This document shows, in pieces, positions 1 to 10,459 of a DNA stretch of 44,898 bases (the first letter of the stretch is position 1; each line of letters begins with the position of its first letter). The notes under the pieces were generated by a model. It saw nothing but the letters and a program-made list of their open reading frames with translations, had not been told where the DNA came from and did no database searches. This stretch comes from Ophioceras dolichostomum (Eukaryota > Ascomycota > Sordariomycetes > Magnaporthales > Ophioceraceae). The stretch covers positions 1-44,898 of the forward strand of contig PYST01000315.1 of NCBI GenBank assembly GCA_003049485.1. The letters run 5' to 3'. The translations under genes and the position numbers were made by a program.

Positions 1-110
1 TACCCCCCGGGAGGTTGCTAACGGCCGGCTGTCGAAGCCGGGCCGAGCCCGGCGTTAAATCCTACTACTACTACTACTACTACTACTTAGCTTAGAGAGA
101 AAACAGGGAT
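1..110 (+). mobile_element. Possible 3' tail of a non-LTR (LINE) retrotransposon cut by the window edge
   Basis: The first 60 bases are a GC-rich segment with self-complementary GCCGG/CCGGC blocks. They run into TTAAATCC and then eight TAC units at 63-86. A GC-rich 3' end followed by a short TAC tract is how several fungal Tad1/MGL-type LINEs end. No reverse transcriptase coding sequence lies inside the window, so the body of the element would be to the left. This is pattern recognition only; it could also be an ordinary microsatellite next to GC-rich sequence. Confidence 0.4.
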
Positions 111-3100
111 GGGCTGGCAGCCAGTCCGATTCGGCCTTGTGCATCTTCTAGCGTGGCCACTAGAATCTTTTGGGGTCAGCAAAGAATATTTTGCTTGTTT
201 AGGAAACGATAGGCTAGCGGCAAGCTTGGATCTCTTGGGGTTCTGTAGAATTTTCTAACCCATGTCACGAGGGACCGAAAAAGAAAAAGAAAAAAAAGTT
301 TGAGTTGGTGTTCGGGGGACGGTCTACCGAAGAAGAAATCGTTAATACACATCAAGGTTTACAGTCGAGAAAGCAAGCAGTAGCCGCCCCCTAAGGATTG
401 CGCTCGAAACCCAGCCCAGTGAACACTTGTGTTTTCGGGCGGAGGCGAGGGGTCCTTCGAGTTAACCCAGCTTCAGTGGTGCTCTGCAAAGCCAACTGTG
501 CTGACGCGAACCTGTTCGTCCCGTATCTTGTTCACTTCCCACCTGCATCATCCATCAATCCCACCTCTGTTTTTCTTTTTACGTTTTTTTTTTGGTGCAT
601 GCTTTGGGACCCAAGGCTCTCTCATCCACTCATCCGATTCTAATTCGTGGTTTTCCATGCAATGCATGCTCTTTACTGCACAATGACATTAACTGACAGC
701 GGACAACTGCGCTGACCGCGCATGCGCCCACCATTCCCGTTGCAGCAGAGGACATGCAGCGATTGGAACCAGAACTCCAATGGTCACCAATTGCAGCCCT
801 CAATCGCATGCCCTCGCATCAATCCCCGCGTCCTGCCAATCGGAGCTTCGAAAGGGCCATTATTGCTTCGAGTGGCTGCGTGTTTCCCTTCGTTGTGCTT
901 CTTTTCTTCTCCCCTTCCGTCCTCCGTCCGTAGGTCCCTTTCGTCGGGTTACTCTGTCGGCTTTGGCAAGTCGCCACACACATCACTGCAAAGCGAGCCC
1001 TCCTCCTCCCTTCTTGTTTCCCGCGACACCCGCCTTGCATTTCGCTATCTTGGTTGAGGATGAAGCCAGATGGGATGTGGAAAGAGAAGAAAATTCAAAG
1101 AGCTGGGAGATATTTTGGTTTTCTGATTTCCTATGGTTCATTTTAGCGGCTCGGCACAGGTACAGGCAGTACCAACTAACAACGAACTCACGTTACCCAG
1201 TAAGGAAGTCGGTCCGGTGGTGCACTGCAGTACGGGTCTTGTGGTGCTGCAGCAGCAGTCGGCTATTGATATTGGCTCTGGGCTCTTGGTACGTGCGACG
1301 ATCTTTCAATTTCTTGTTTATTGCTTTGCGTTGCTGTACGCTTTGCCTTGCGTTCATCATCACTCATCAGTCCGATTTCCGTAGCGCGGTGTCCGGTCGG
1401 TGGTGGCGACGGCAGCTGCCTTTTCGTCGTCTTACCCCGCCGTCTGGGTCGCCCACCTTCCATTCTGGGAGGTATTCCTCCTCGCAGCCCGCCACTAAAC
1501 ACACATGTATGGTATATCATCGGTCATTTTTTTCTCCCTCTCTTCTTCCTCGGTCATCTTTTTTAGGATAAAGGTGGTATCTGTTGGCACTAATACTTCA
1601 ATACAGTAGAAATATCCAATATCAGATGTAGGTGACAGGTGAAGAAGGCGACGTCGGCCAGTCGAATGACGAGGGCTTCCCCGCCCGTTGGCATTGAGTT
1701 TGTTGGGACGTCTTGGTTGCGGTGGTGCTATTCCGCATTCCGTATTCCGTACGGGAAGCACATCCAGAGTGAAAGATAGACCATTGATGCCCACAAGGAC
1801 GTTGCGTTTGCCCTTCGCCCCACGGCCGCGGTTCAACGAATGCACGTCCTTGTGTGCCGCCCCGTTCGTCCAAACACTGCTGCATCCATCCATCCCCTGA
1901 CCACCGCCGTCGCCGACCGACCTCTTGCCGCTACCTGCCCCCAAATCGTCCCACCTCCATGCAAGTATGTGATCTATTATTCTTCTCCGCACGTCTATTT
2001 CTTTCTTTTCTAGACCAACCGGGGACGGAGACGGGAAGCGGGAGGAAGGGCCTAAGCCCTCACTCACGGTAAATCGGAGAGAGAGAGAGCGTGCACCAGA
2101 CGGGCATTGTTACCAGTGCTCTGGAAACCGAATCATCAACGACCCCGCCGCAAAGACTCCATCTCCGGTACGACACTTCCCCGCCGCGTCTGAAGGGTGA
2201 TCCTCCTCCCATCCATCCGTCCCAAGAGGAGGGGCACAAATCAGGTCTTCGACTGGTAAAATACCCAGCGAGAATTGTTCCTTTCCGTTGCGATTGGACA
2301 GAGAGACGGATTTTCTAACAGAAATACTGGATACCTCTTACCACATCTACTAACACTTGTGGCCTACATACTCTAGTAGTACCCACATCTGCGGGTGTGT
2401 TGTAGGCTGCTTTCGCTAGTCCCGGGTGGGAGGGGCGGGATGCAGCTACATGTGGTCGACAACCCACGTTGTGTCCACGGAGAGTCCACGGAGTGTCCAC
2501 ATATGGCCACCCATTCCAATGGGCTCCCTCTCGGCGCCTTCACTGAGTGGTCCACTGCCCGCTACTGCCCGCTTGCCCGGTGCCTCCCACCAGGTCGGTC
2601 GACGGAACTGCTCTTCCTCCCACCCTGCCTGTTCCCTGTCTGCTACGTGCATCATACTCCCTGCTCCCTCCTCCCTCCTCCCTGCTTCCCTGCTACGTGG
2701 CAACACAGATTCCTAGGATAATGACGAACGAGTTTGTGCGTTTCTCTCATGATTCCATGCAGATGGCGTCTTAGTTATGCGTTTTATTTATTATTATTAT
2801 CTGCAACAGCCGCGTCGTATTGTCGTATCTACCTGTCCGTCTCGCTCTCGCTCTCTCTCTTTCTCCGCGTTCCCCGAGAACCCGACTCCGGACGGGGCCA
2901 CTATAACTACTTCTAAACGAACACCCCTGCCATGGCCAAGACCGTTTCGGGGTCTGGAGTCTGAGGAAAAGAGAGGCCAGCCCAGCGGGTGGCTCACTAG
3001 TGAAGCAGAGGGCATCCATCTCAAGGTGGAGACGAGAGAAGCAGCTAGCAGGGGCTTCCCATCGAGACTTCGGGACATTCGATTGGCCCCGTCCTCTGGG

Positions 3101-3893
3101 CCATTCTGACGTGGACTGGGACTAGTTTTCTGCATCGCAACCGGAGAGGGAGGGTGGATGATGGGCGATGGATGGTAGATGCGGTGGTGGTGGTGGTGGT
3201 GACGGCGGCCGTGCCAATGCGATGGGTGGTAGCGTCTCTCAGCAAAGCAAAGCAAAAGGACGCCCACTGCTTATCTTGATGAGCATACGGCCACTACTCC
3301 TTGAATGGAAAATCCCTCTCTTTGTATCATTTTCTTCTTGGAGAAATCGGGAACGTGTCGTTGGCATTGTTTCCTTCTCCGGATGATTATAAAAAGATGA
3401 AAGAGCCGCTGCGGTGGAACCACCCATCATCACCTCACGCTGCGGGCTCACCCGTCCCTCCTCCCCTTTCCCACCATCCCATCCACCCATCCACCCAGTC
3501 CTTCCTCCGAAACCATTATTTTCCTATTTGTTCTACCGTATCCTCCCTCCCAAACGGTGCGCCTACCCGCGTCTACAAGGTGGCACGAGAAAAGCGCCTC
3601 TCGGGAGGAAAAGAAGTCAACCGCAACACACCCAGAGCGCCACCACTCAACTTACCAAAACAAGAGTAACCAAGGTCACCAGCAGCTTGGAACTGGCCAC
3701 ACTCGCTAGTTGTCCGGCTGACTGGCCAGCCACTACAGCTCATCCTCCTCTACAGCGCCCCTCAGGAAGAGGAAGCACACAGGTGTCACTGGAAGTCTGG
3801 AGCCGTCACTCCTCGGGAACGGCCAGGCGACTGGCTGGCTGACCAGACATCACGGGTCTCAATCGAGGCGGCGACGCCCATCCCGGTGACCGT
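111..3893. other. Intergenic region upstream of the P450 gene
   Basis: No convincing gene is visible. The open frames here are short, often begin at non-ATG codons, and lack recognisable domains. The stretch holds CT-rich tracts, an imperfect 11-base direct repeat (GTCCACGGAG core, three copies, 2473-2500), a GGT microsatellite of six units at 3183-3200, and a GA run near 2081-2090. Confidence 0.6.
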
Positions 3894-3895
3894 AC

Positions 3896-3903
3896 TTTAT
3901 AAA
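3896..3903 (+). promoter_or_regulatory. Candidate TATA box of the P450 gene
   Basis: TTTATAAA lies 98 bases upstream of the ATG at 3994, a normal distance for a filamentous-fungal core promoter. It is followed by a C/A-rich leader. Based on sequence match and position only. Confidence 0.4.
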
Positions 3904-3993
3904 CCGACAGGCCGATCTATCTACCGACCTGCCAACCTGTCGCCCATCATTCCCGCCCCTCCAAACAGGACACCATACCTTCAACAAACAACC

Positions 3994-6040
3994 ATGGCAG
4001 TAACAATCTCGACCTCTAAGATCCGCGCCCTCCTATCAGGAGGAGGCGGCGCATCGGGCTCCTCCTCCTCCTCCCGCCCCGGCAGCCGCGTCCGTTTCTC
4101 CCTCCCCTCCTTCTCGACGACACGACTCCTCACAACATCAATATCGCCCACAACCCTCAAGCTCACCGCCATCGCCGTCCTCCTCCTCGCCATAATCCTC
4201 ACAACCCGCTTCGTGACCGGCGAAGGCTCGCGCCACCACCGCCAGCAGCTCCAGCAGCAGCGCCGTCGTCGCCGTCGCCTCCGCGCCGAGTCCAACCGTG
4301 AGGTCGCGCGTCTGCCGCCCGCGGTGCCCTACTGGATCCCGCTGCTGGGCCACGTCCCGAATTTTGTGTTCGACAGGAAGTTCCTCGAGAGGATACGGGA
4401 GACGTACTACGACGAAGGGATGGCGGCGCTTAATTTGTTTGGCGCCACGCACGTGTTCGTGTTCAGGCATGGGTTTGGGACCAGCTTGATGAGCAAGAGC
4501 CCTGCTGTTGCTGACGCGCAGTGGGTGCGGTACAGGATCTTGGAGAAGGGCTTTGGATACCCCGTCGCGGAGCTGCCGGAGTACGTTAGGATGGGGCCGG
4601 AGTGGTTCGATTTGTATACCCGCAAGCTGCTGGCCGACCCGAGCTTAGGGAGAATGGTGGCCAGGACCGCCGAGCGTCTGGTCCGCTCCGCCGGCGACTT
4701 CGTCACTTTCGGCAGTGGTAGTAGCGCATGGCATCCCAGCGCACAAGTACCTCAGACGCCGTGGGAGCGCATCGGCAAAGCGCACGTCGTACCCGGCGGC
4801 ATGGGTGGCGGTGACACGGTCGTCGAGGTCGCGAACCTGGCGGAGATGGTGCGGTCGTTCGTCAGCCACGTCGCGAACGGCAGCCTGGTCGGGGACGACT
4901 TCATGGCGAACTTCCCCGGGTTCTGGGACAGGCTGTGGGAGTTCTCCGAGACGTGGATTCTGCTGGTGCTGGGCTTGCCGAAGGGAGTTGGCGCGGTGTG
5001 GCCGAAGCTGAAGCGCGCGACGGATGCGAGGGACGAGATGCTGGCGTGCGTGCGCGAGTTCCACGCGGCGCTGGAGACGAAGTACGCGGGCGGCGATCCG
5101 GGGCCTAGGTGGAGGAGGCTGGACACCGTGGCGGATATCATCAAAGGGCGCATGGAGCTCTACCGGAGGAGAGGGGTCAGTCTCAAGGCGCGGACGAGCA
5201 ACGAGCTGGGGCTCGTGTGGTCCATGAACGTCAACTCGACCATGCTCGTGTTCTGGATAGTGTACCGCATCTCGTCGGACCCTTCGCTGCTGGCGAGAGT
5301 GAGGGAGGAGATCGCGCCGTTCGTGGTCCTGTCGTCCGACGGGTCGCAGCTGGAGAGCGTGGACATCGACGGGCTAGTGACGCGCTGTCCGCTGCTGAAG
5401 GCGGCGTACGTGGAGAGTCTGAGGCTCGATAACACGTCGTGGGGGTTCAAGCAGGCGAAGCAGGACCTGGTGCTGTCGGACAAGTCGAAGGGCGATGGTG
5501 GCATGATGGGCGACAAGTGGCTGATACCCAAGGGCGCGTTCGCGTACTCGTATGAGGAGCTGCAGCATTCGGACCCACGCGTATTCCCAGATCCGCTGAA
5601 GTGGAGTGTCGACAGACACCTGGTGGTCGAGAACGGACACACTGTTGCGAGGATGGGCATTGTCCGTCCGTATGGTGAGTTGTTTTCTTTGTTCATTGTC
5701 TCCCGCCCTCCATTTCCTATTGCATCACTCCCTCGATCCCTTCTGACCTGGGCTCGAGGTCGCGTCACCACCCACAAAACGTATCCCGTGCTGACATTCT
5801 TGCTACCTCTCCCTTACGACAGGTGCTGGCCCGTCTATGTGTCCAGGCCGCAACTTCGCCCTCAAGGAGACCATGGCCTTCCCGGCCGTCATCCTCGCCA
5901 TGTACGATATCTCGCCCGTTGGAGGCGGGAACGTGTGGAAGTTGCCCAAGCCGAACGCTTCCTCGGTCGGTGTCAAGACCCTGAAGGAGCCGTATCCCGT
6001 ATGGGTCAAGAGGAGGAAGTTTGGTGGTAGTGCTCATTGA
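3994..6040 (+). CDS. Membrane-anchored cytochrome P450, CYP7/CYP8-like
   Basis: Exons are 3994-5674 and 5823-6040. The single 148-base intron has a GTGAGT donor and a CGACAG acceptor, and the protein is 632 residues. The ATG at 3994 sits in a good context (CAACCATGG). Seen in the sequence: one hydrophobic anchor at about residues 55-74, an Arg-rich stop-transfer run at 90-95, and a proline-rich hinge ending PYWIPLLGH (about 112-120). The K-helix ExxR motif is E474-SL-R477, and the haem-ligand loop is YGAGPSMCPG with Cys567. The intron lies exactly in the haem loop. The I-helix region (about 410-417, SMNVNSTM) lacks the usual acidic-Thr pair, and the haem loop has Ser in place of Arg. Such variants are known in the CYP7/CYP8 lineage of sterol hydroxylases and prostacyclin synthase. 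The likely site is the ER membrane; the substrate is unknown. It converges with an acyltransferase gene. Confidence 0.93.
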
Positions 6041-6293
6041 TGATGGGTGGTATTGCATTTGCATTTGCACTCGCGTTCGCATTTGGCATGTCGCACACGG
6101 CTGGCTAGCCGACTGCATCGGCATGCAGTAGTGTTGGTTATAATTAGCGGAGGAAACTGAGTTGTTTATCATCAGTGGCGTTTGGGGGGAAGCTTAGGCC
6201 ATATTTTCTTAGCATTAACAGATATCCCCATTGCTTTCATAGGGTAGTTGCCGTATTTAATTCGCACATGCTCCTTGTTCCCCTGTTTCCGTA

Positions 6294-7709
6294 TCACAAA
6301 AGGCACAGTGCCCGTAAAATCGTCTCTAGAATGCGTAGTGGCGTCGTCCATTCCGTCGAGCCCAAGGTGAAGTACACCCTGACGAACAACCAGCTGGAGA
6401 GCCCGAGCCACAGGACAGTCCAGATGTACCCGATCCACGCGAGAGGGTGCTTCTGTACGCTCGTTGGCGGCTCTCTGGCTTTCTCGGTCTTTGTTTTCTC
6501 GAGCGGAGTCTGGTGGGAGGCTCTGGAGGCTCTGGTTCTGGATGCGATGGTAAACCAGCCGGCGACCCACGTCTCGACCATGATGGCCAGCACTTGGCCC
6601 ATAAAAAACAAGCCCATGTCCGCGCAGAGGCGGGACAGGGAGATCAACCCGTGCGAGATGGGGTAAAGGCTGAGGACGTGGAAAATGGCGCTGAAGCCGA
6701 ATGCCGTGGCGAGGTGGATCGCGTGCGCGAGCGGCGTTCGTTTTGGGACGCCAAAGACTTGGAGGAAGTAGTGGCTAAACGTTAGGGCCGGCTATCGTTG
6801 GAAATGGTGTCAGTCATCAGAGATCAGCCTCGTTCATTCGTCGGGGAGGGCGAGAGCACAATAACAAAGCTCATCAGGGTGATAGAAGAGTTTTTTCCCA
6901 CTCACCTGCCGCAGCACCCCATGCCAAAAGCTCCCCCAAAACCCAGCCACCGACGACACCGACGACAAACTCCCAAAGATGGGCGGCCAGTCCTTCGGCT
7001 GGCTGAGCCCCAGCCCTACGCCGAGCGCCGCCACGACCCCGTATTGGAACAGCCAGATACCCCATACCGTCGCGCCCATCAGTAGCTCCGCACCAAATAT
7101 TCGCGGCAGGGCGGCGAGGCTCCACGTCCGGGGTATGTCGGCACGCGCAGCGATCAGCGCGATGGCCTCGATGACGGTGTTGCCCAGCAGGACGAACAGG
7201 AACTGGCGCGCGACGAAGTGCGCCCTAGACTCGTTCTTCTCGGGTCCCCGGGGCACCCTAGTGCTGCCGTGGCTCCACCCCGTGCCACGGGTCGCGAACA
7301 TGAGCGCGGCGGTCCAGCGCGCCTTCTCGAGCGACAGCGGGCGGATGGCGACCTCGGCCTCGTGCGGAACGCGGTCGAGACGCCAGCAGTGGTGCTCCGG
7401 GTTGGGCCGGAGGAGTACCAGCTTTGCGATGACGGGGAAGACCCATATCCAGCTGCCGGCCAGGGCGTAGCGCATCTGGCGGTCGTCGGCGGGGAAGGTG
7501 GACTGGCTGTTTATTGCGATGTTGACGAGGATGAGGGTCGTGAAAAGGATGCGCCGGGACGGAAAGGCGGGAGGGAGGTAGAGGGAGAGGAAGCAGAGGA
7601 TGGGGAGGAGGATGTGAGGTAAGGGGGAGGAGTTCACAAGGGAGGAAGAAAGGGAGAGCATTGTTTCGGTTTGATGTTCCGCCATAGGACTATGACGAAT
7701 AGCGGGCAT
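6294..7709 (-). CDS. Wax-synthase/Tri7-like membrane-bound O-acyltransferase
   Basis: On the minus strand the exons are 7709-6906 and 6791-6294. The 114-base intron has a GTGAGT donor and a GATAG acceptor, and the protein is 433 residues. The splice is chosen because it joins WHGVLRQ in frame to PALTFSHYFLQVFG. Seen: multiple hydrophobic segments (about 30-65, 83-100, 170-190, 205-235, then more in exon 2), the family motif FWGSFWHGVLRQ at 257-268, and a conserved-looking His306 in FSAIFH, the position of the presumed catalytic histidine in this superfamily. Members acylate alcohols, sterols or terpenoids, for example trichothecene Tri7 and meroterpenoid acetyltransferases. A second in-frame ATG at 7685 would start the protein at MAEHQ. 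The 253-base convergent gap to the P450 suggests, but does not prove, a shared pathway. Confidence 0.86.
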
Positions 7710-8860
7710 ATTGGATCAGTGGTAGAAATTTGGCGACCTGCCAGCCGGCCGCCTACCTGTAGATCCATACGACGAAGCAGCTGCCGCCACAGATATACTG
7801 TATGTATGGGTGCAGAATAGTTGGCAACATGTGAATGCTGAAAATCTTCATCTTATCACGAGACGCCTGGGAGAAGTGTGAAATTGCAGAAAGCAGAACG
7901 AACCGTCCGACTATGGCTGGGCTTCCACATCATCTCGTGTCAGTGTGGACTGATGCCTCATCATTTCAGCAGCTCCGAAAGCGGGCGACACGAAGCCACG
8001 GGGAAGAGACAGAGACGGACGATGGTGGGCCCACTTTCGGACGCTTGGCCGGGGGAATTGCCCCAAGTCAGTCCCGTCAATCGCCGGCTCGCTCTATCGC
8101 AGCTAACCTAATTGTCGACAACCGGGACGCGGGAAGGTTCGGGACGTCGAGACTCGGGAGGCGACGAGGCAACAAGATCATAATATCCCGACGACCCGGC
8201 GGCGCTAGGACAGAGGAAGCTGGAATTGGGGGCTGGACCTCAGCGCGTCAATGTAGGAAAACCCTCAATTTTAGGAAGCAAAAAATGCCCAGAGACCCTA
8301 AACATCGCCTCGCGGCTCTCAATAACAAAAAGCCAGGTCGGCATCGCTTCCCTGAACAGGGCTTCATTGCTGCCTACATGGAGTAAAGTTATTCACATGT
8401 GTCCTGCGATGAGTGGCCGGTCGATTGGACGAAACAACAAAGACTGTTGGGAACCGAGGTTTATGCCTGCTGCTTGCCCCCATTGCTGGCGATTCAATCG
8501 ATATTGAACAATTTCGACTCTGAGGTGCAGGGGGCCTAGCCACCACAAGAAGCACGCTGCGCCACATTTCAGCGCTGAACAAAGCAGACACACGACAATG
8601 AGGGCGCCCGCTAACAATCAATCAATCCTGGCGAATTCTTTCAGGCAAGGCGGCTTTGGGCAGTGATCAAAAACCCGGAGAGTCGAGTAAGTTGAGTCTT
8701 ACGAAAAGACCTCCAGTACCAAGCGACTTCTTGGTGATTTCTTCAGAGGGGATCGATTTATTTAAGCTCAACATACCATCCATCACTTTTTTACATCTCT
8801 GTTGTTTGTATCGTCAGAAATCATCATTCTTCTCACATCACCACTTACACAAAAGCGAAA
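7710..8860. other. Divergent intergenic region between acyltransferase and ankyrin genes
   Basis: These 1.15 kb must hold both promoters. An AT-rich patch around 8752-8765, about 100 bases before the ankyrin-gene ATG, could serve as a weak TATA element. No open frame here looks coding, and no RNA gene was recognised. Confidence 0.5.
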
Positions 8861-10459
8861 ATGGCCACACTCCGTGCCCGAAACTCCGCCGCCGTCCTCG
8901 TACCCCAGGACTCCGGCCGCATGGAACCCGTCCCGGCCTACGCCGAAACAGACCCAAACTCCACAGACCCGGCCTCGCTCGCCGCCCGCGCCGCGACTCT
9001 CCGCGACGCATTCCCGCAGATCGACAACCATAACGACACTCCCCTTCTCTCCCTGCCCCTCACACACCACCCGGGGCCATGGCACCCGTTCCGGCGACAA
9101 TTCCTCGACGTCACAAACCTCGTTTCTTCCTCTGCTGCGCCTGCCTCCACCTCTACAGACCGCAATCCCACACTATCAGACTTGAACGTCGATGACGACC
9201 TCCTCCAAGAGGTATACGACCTTCACACCGCCGTCATAACATCCTTCTTCTCCTCCATCACCTCCCGCCGCGAAGATGTCGTCGCCTCCTTCATCTCCGC
9301 GGGGCTCATCTCTCCGGACTGCCCCTCCTCCACCGGCGAGACCCCGCTCCTGGCCGCCGTGCGTGCGGGCGACCCTCGCATGGTGAGGACGCTGGTGACG
9401 CTCGGCGCGGACGTGAACGGCTACGGCTCCGACAGCCCTTCTTCCCTGTCGGGTGAATTCCCCTCCGCGTTCTTCCCCGACCCGTACGATTTCGCTTCAG
9501 CCAGGCTTCGTCTGCAACGGCCTCCACCCCAACGCACTCCCATGCAGCTGGCGGCGTCGCGGGGGAACTTAGCCCTGGTGAAGTTCCTGCTCGAGGACTG
9601 CGGCGCGGACGACTCGCTCGTCGCGCCGGACGGGGAGATCGCGCTGAGGCTCGCCGCGGACGGCGGGCATCGGGAGGTCGTGGCGTACTTACCGGCCAGG
9701 AGGGCGGGGGCGTGGAGGAGGTGGAGGGTCGCGCACGAGCGGGAGATGAGGCTCGTCCGGAAGGCGTGGGGCGCGGTGTGGAGGGTCTGCGTGGTGCTGG
9801 GGTGGGAGGTTCCGAGGTTCCTGGTCTGGACCGTGCCCAAGGGTGTCTGGGAGGCGAGGGGGAAGATCGCGAAGTGGTGCGTGAAGCAGGTGAAGGAGAC
9901 GCCGCGGAGGCTGATCAAGGGCGTGAAGGGGATGGGCAAGGCGGCGAGGTGGGTGGGGAGGAAGGTGAAGAAGGTGCCGGATCTAGCGAAGAGGGCCGCG
10001 GCTGCTATGTGGCGCGCCGCGAAGCGGACGCCCGCGGCGCTAGCCGTGGTCGGGGCGTGGGTGTGGAAGGGGATCAAGGGCTTGGCGGCCGCGGCGGCGA
10101 GGGTCGGCGGGCGCGTGCTAGCGCTGCTGCACACGGTGTTTTCGGCCGTGGTGGATTTCTTCAGGACGATCACGCTGAAGGATGTTTGGGATGGGGTTGT
10201 GGAGGTGCTGTGGACCGTGTTTGTGGGGCTGCCGAAGGCTGTCTGGAGGTTCTTGGCCAAGTTCGGGACGATGAGCTACGAGGTGCTGGGCACGCTGCTT
10301 GGTTGCGCGGGGAAGTGCCTGTGGTATCTGGGCTATGGGATCTGGTGGCTGGCTAGGTGGTTCCCGAAGAAGCTGTGGGAGATCTTGTCGGCGATGTCGA
10401 GGAGCGTGGGGAAGGGGTTTAGGGAAGTGTTGGTGTGGGTTGATCCCAAGAGGGTATGA
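8861..10459 (+). CDS. Ankyrin-repeat protein with Trp/Lys-rich amphipathic C-terminal half
   Basis: A single uninterrupted reading frame encodes 532 residues, with ATG at 8861 in good context (GCGAAAATGGCC). Two ankyrin blocks are visible. One spans about 157-186 (TPLLAAVRAG..LVTLGADVN). The other, about 225-280, reads as one clear repeat plus one degenerate repeat. A proline- and serine-rich linker separates the blocks. From about residue 281 to the end the composition changes sharply: 21 tryptophans in about 250 residues, many lysines and arginines, and recurring short segments with a W, basic residue and VP/TP pattern (for example about 315-330, 384-404 and 451-464). These would form amphipathic helices. 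The last part (about 412-500) is more hydrophobic and could touch or enter membranes. No signal peptide is seen. Ankyrin repeats bind protein partners; the function of the C-terminal half is not recognised. Confidence 0.87.
   Translation: MATLRARNSAAVLVPQDSGRMEPVPAYAETDPNSTDPASLAARAATLRDAFPQIDNHNDTPLLSLPLTHHPGPWHPFRRQFLDVTNLVSSSAAPASTSTDRNPTLSDLNVDDDLLQEVYDLHTAVITSFFSSITSRREDVVASFISAGLISPDCPSSTGETPLLAAVRAGDPRMVRTLVTLGADVNGYGSDSPSSLSGEFPSAFFPDPYDFASARLRLQRPPPQRTPMQLAASRGNLALVKFLLEDCGADDSLVAPDGEIALRLAADGGHREVVAYLPARRAGAWRRWRVAHEREMRLVRKAWGAVWRVCVVLGWEVPRFLVWTVPKGVWEARGKIAKWCVKQVKETPRRLIKGVKGMGKAARWVGRKVKKVPDLAKRAAAAMWRAAKRTPAALAVVGAWVWKGIKGLAAAAARVGGRVLALLHTVFSAVVDFFRTITLKDVWDGVVEVLWTVFVGLPKAVWRFLAKFGTMSYEVLGTLLGCAGKCLWYLGYGIWWLARWFPKKLWEILSAMSRSVGKGFREVLVWVDPKRV

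Noticed and set aside
1495..2067. 190-codon minus-strand frame near the left end
   Set aside because: The first codon is GTG, the composition is erratic, and no recognisable domain is present.
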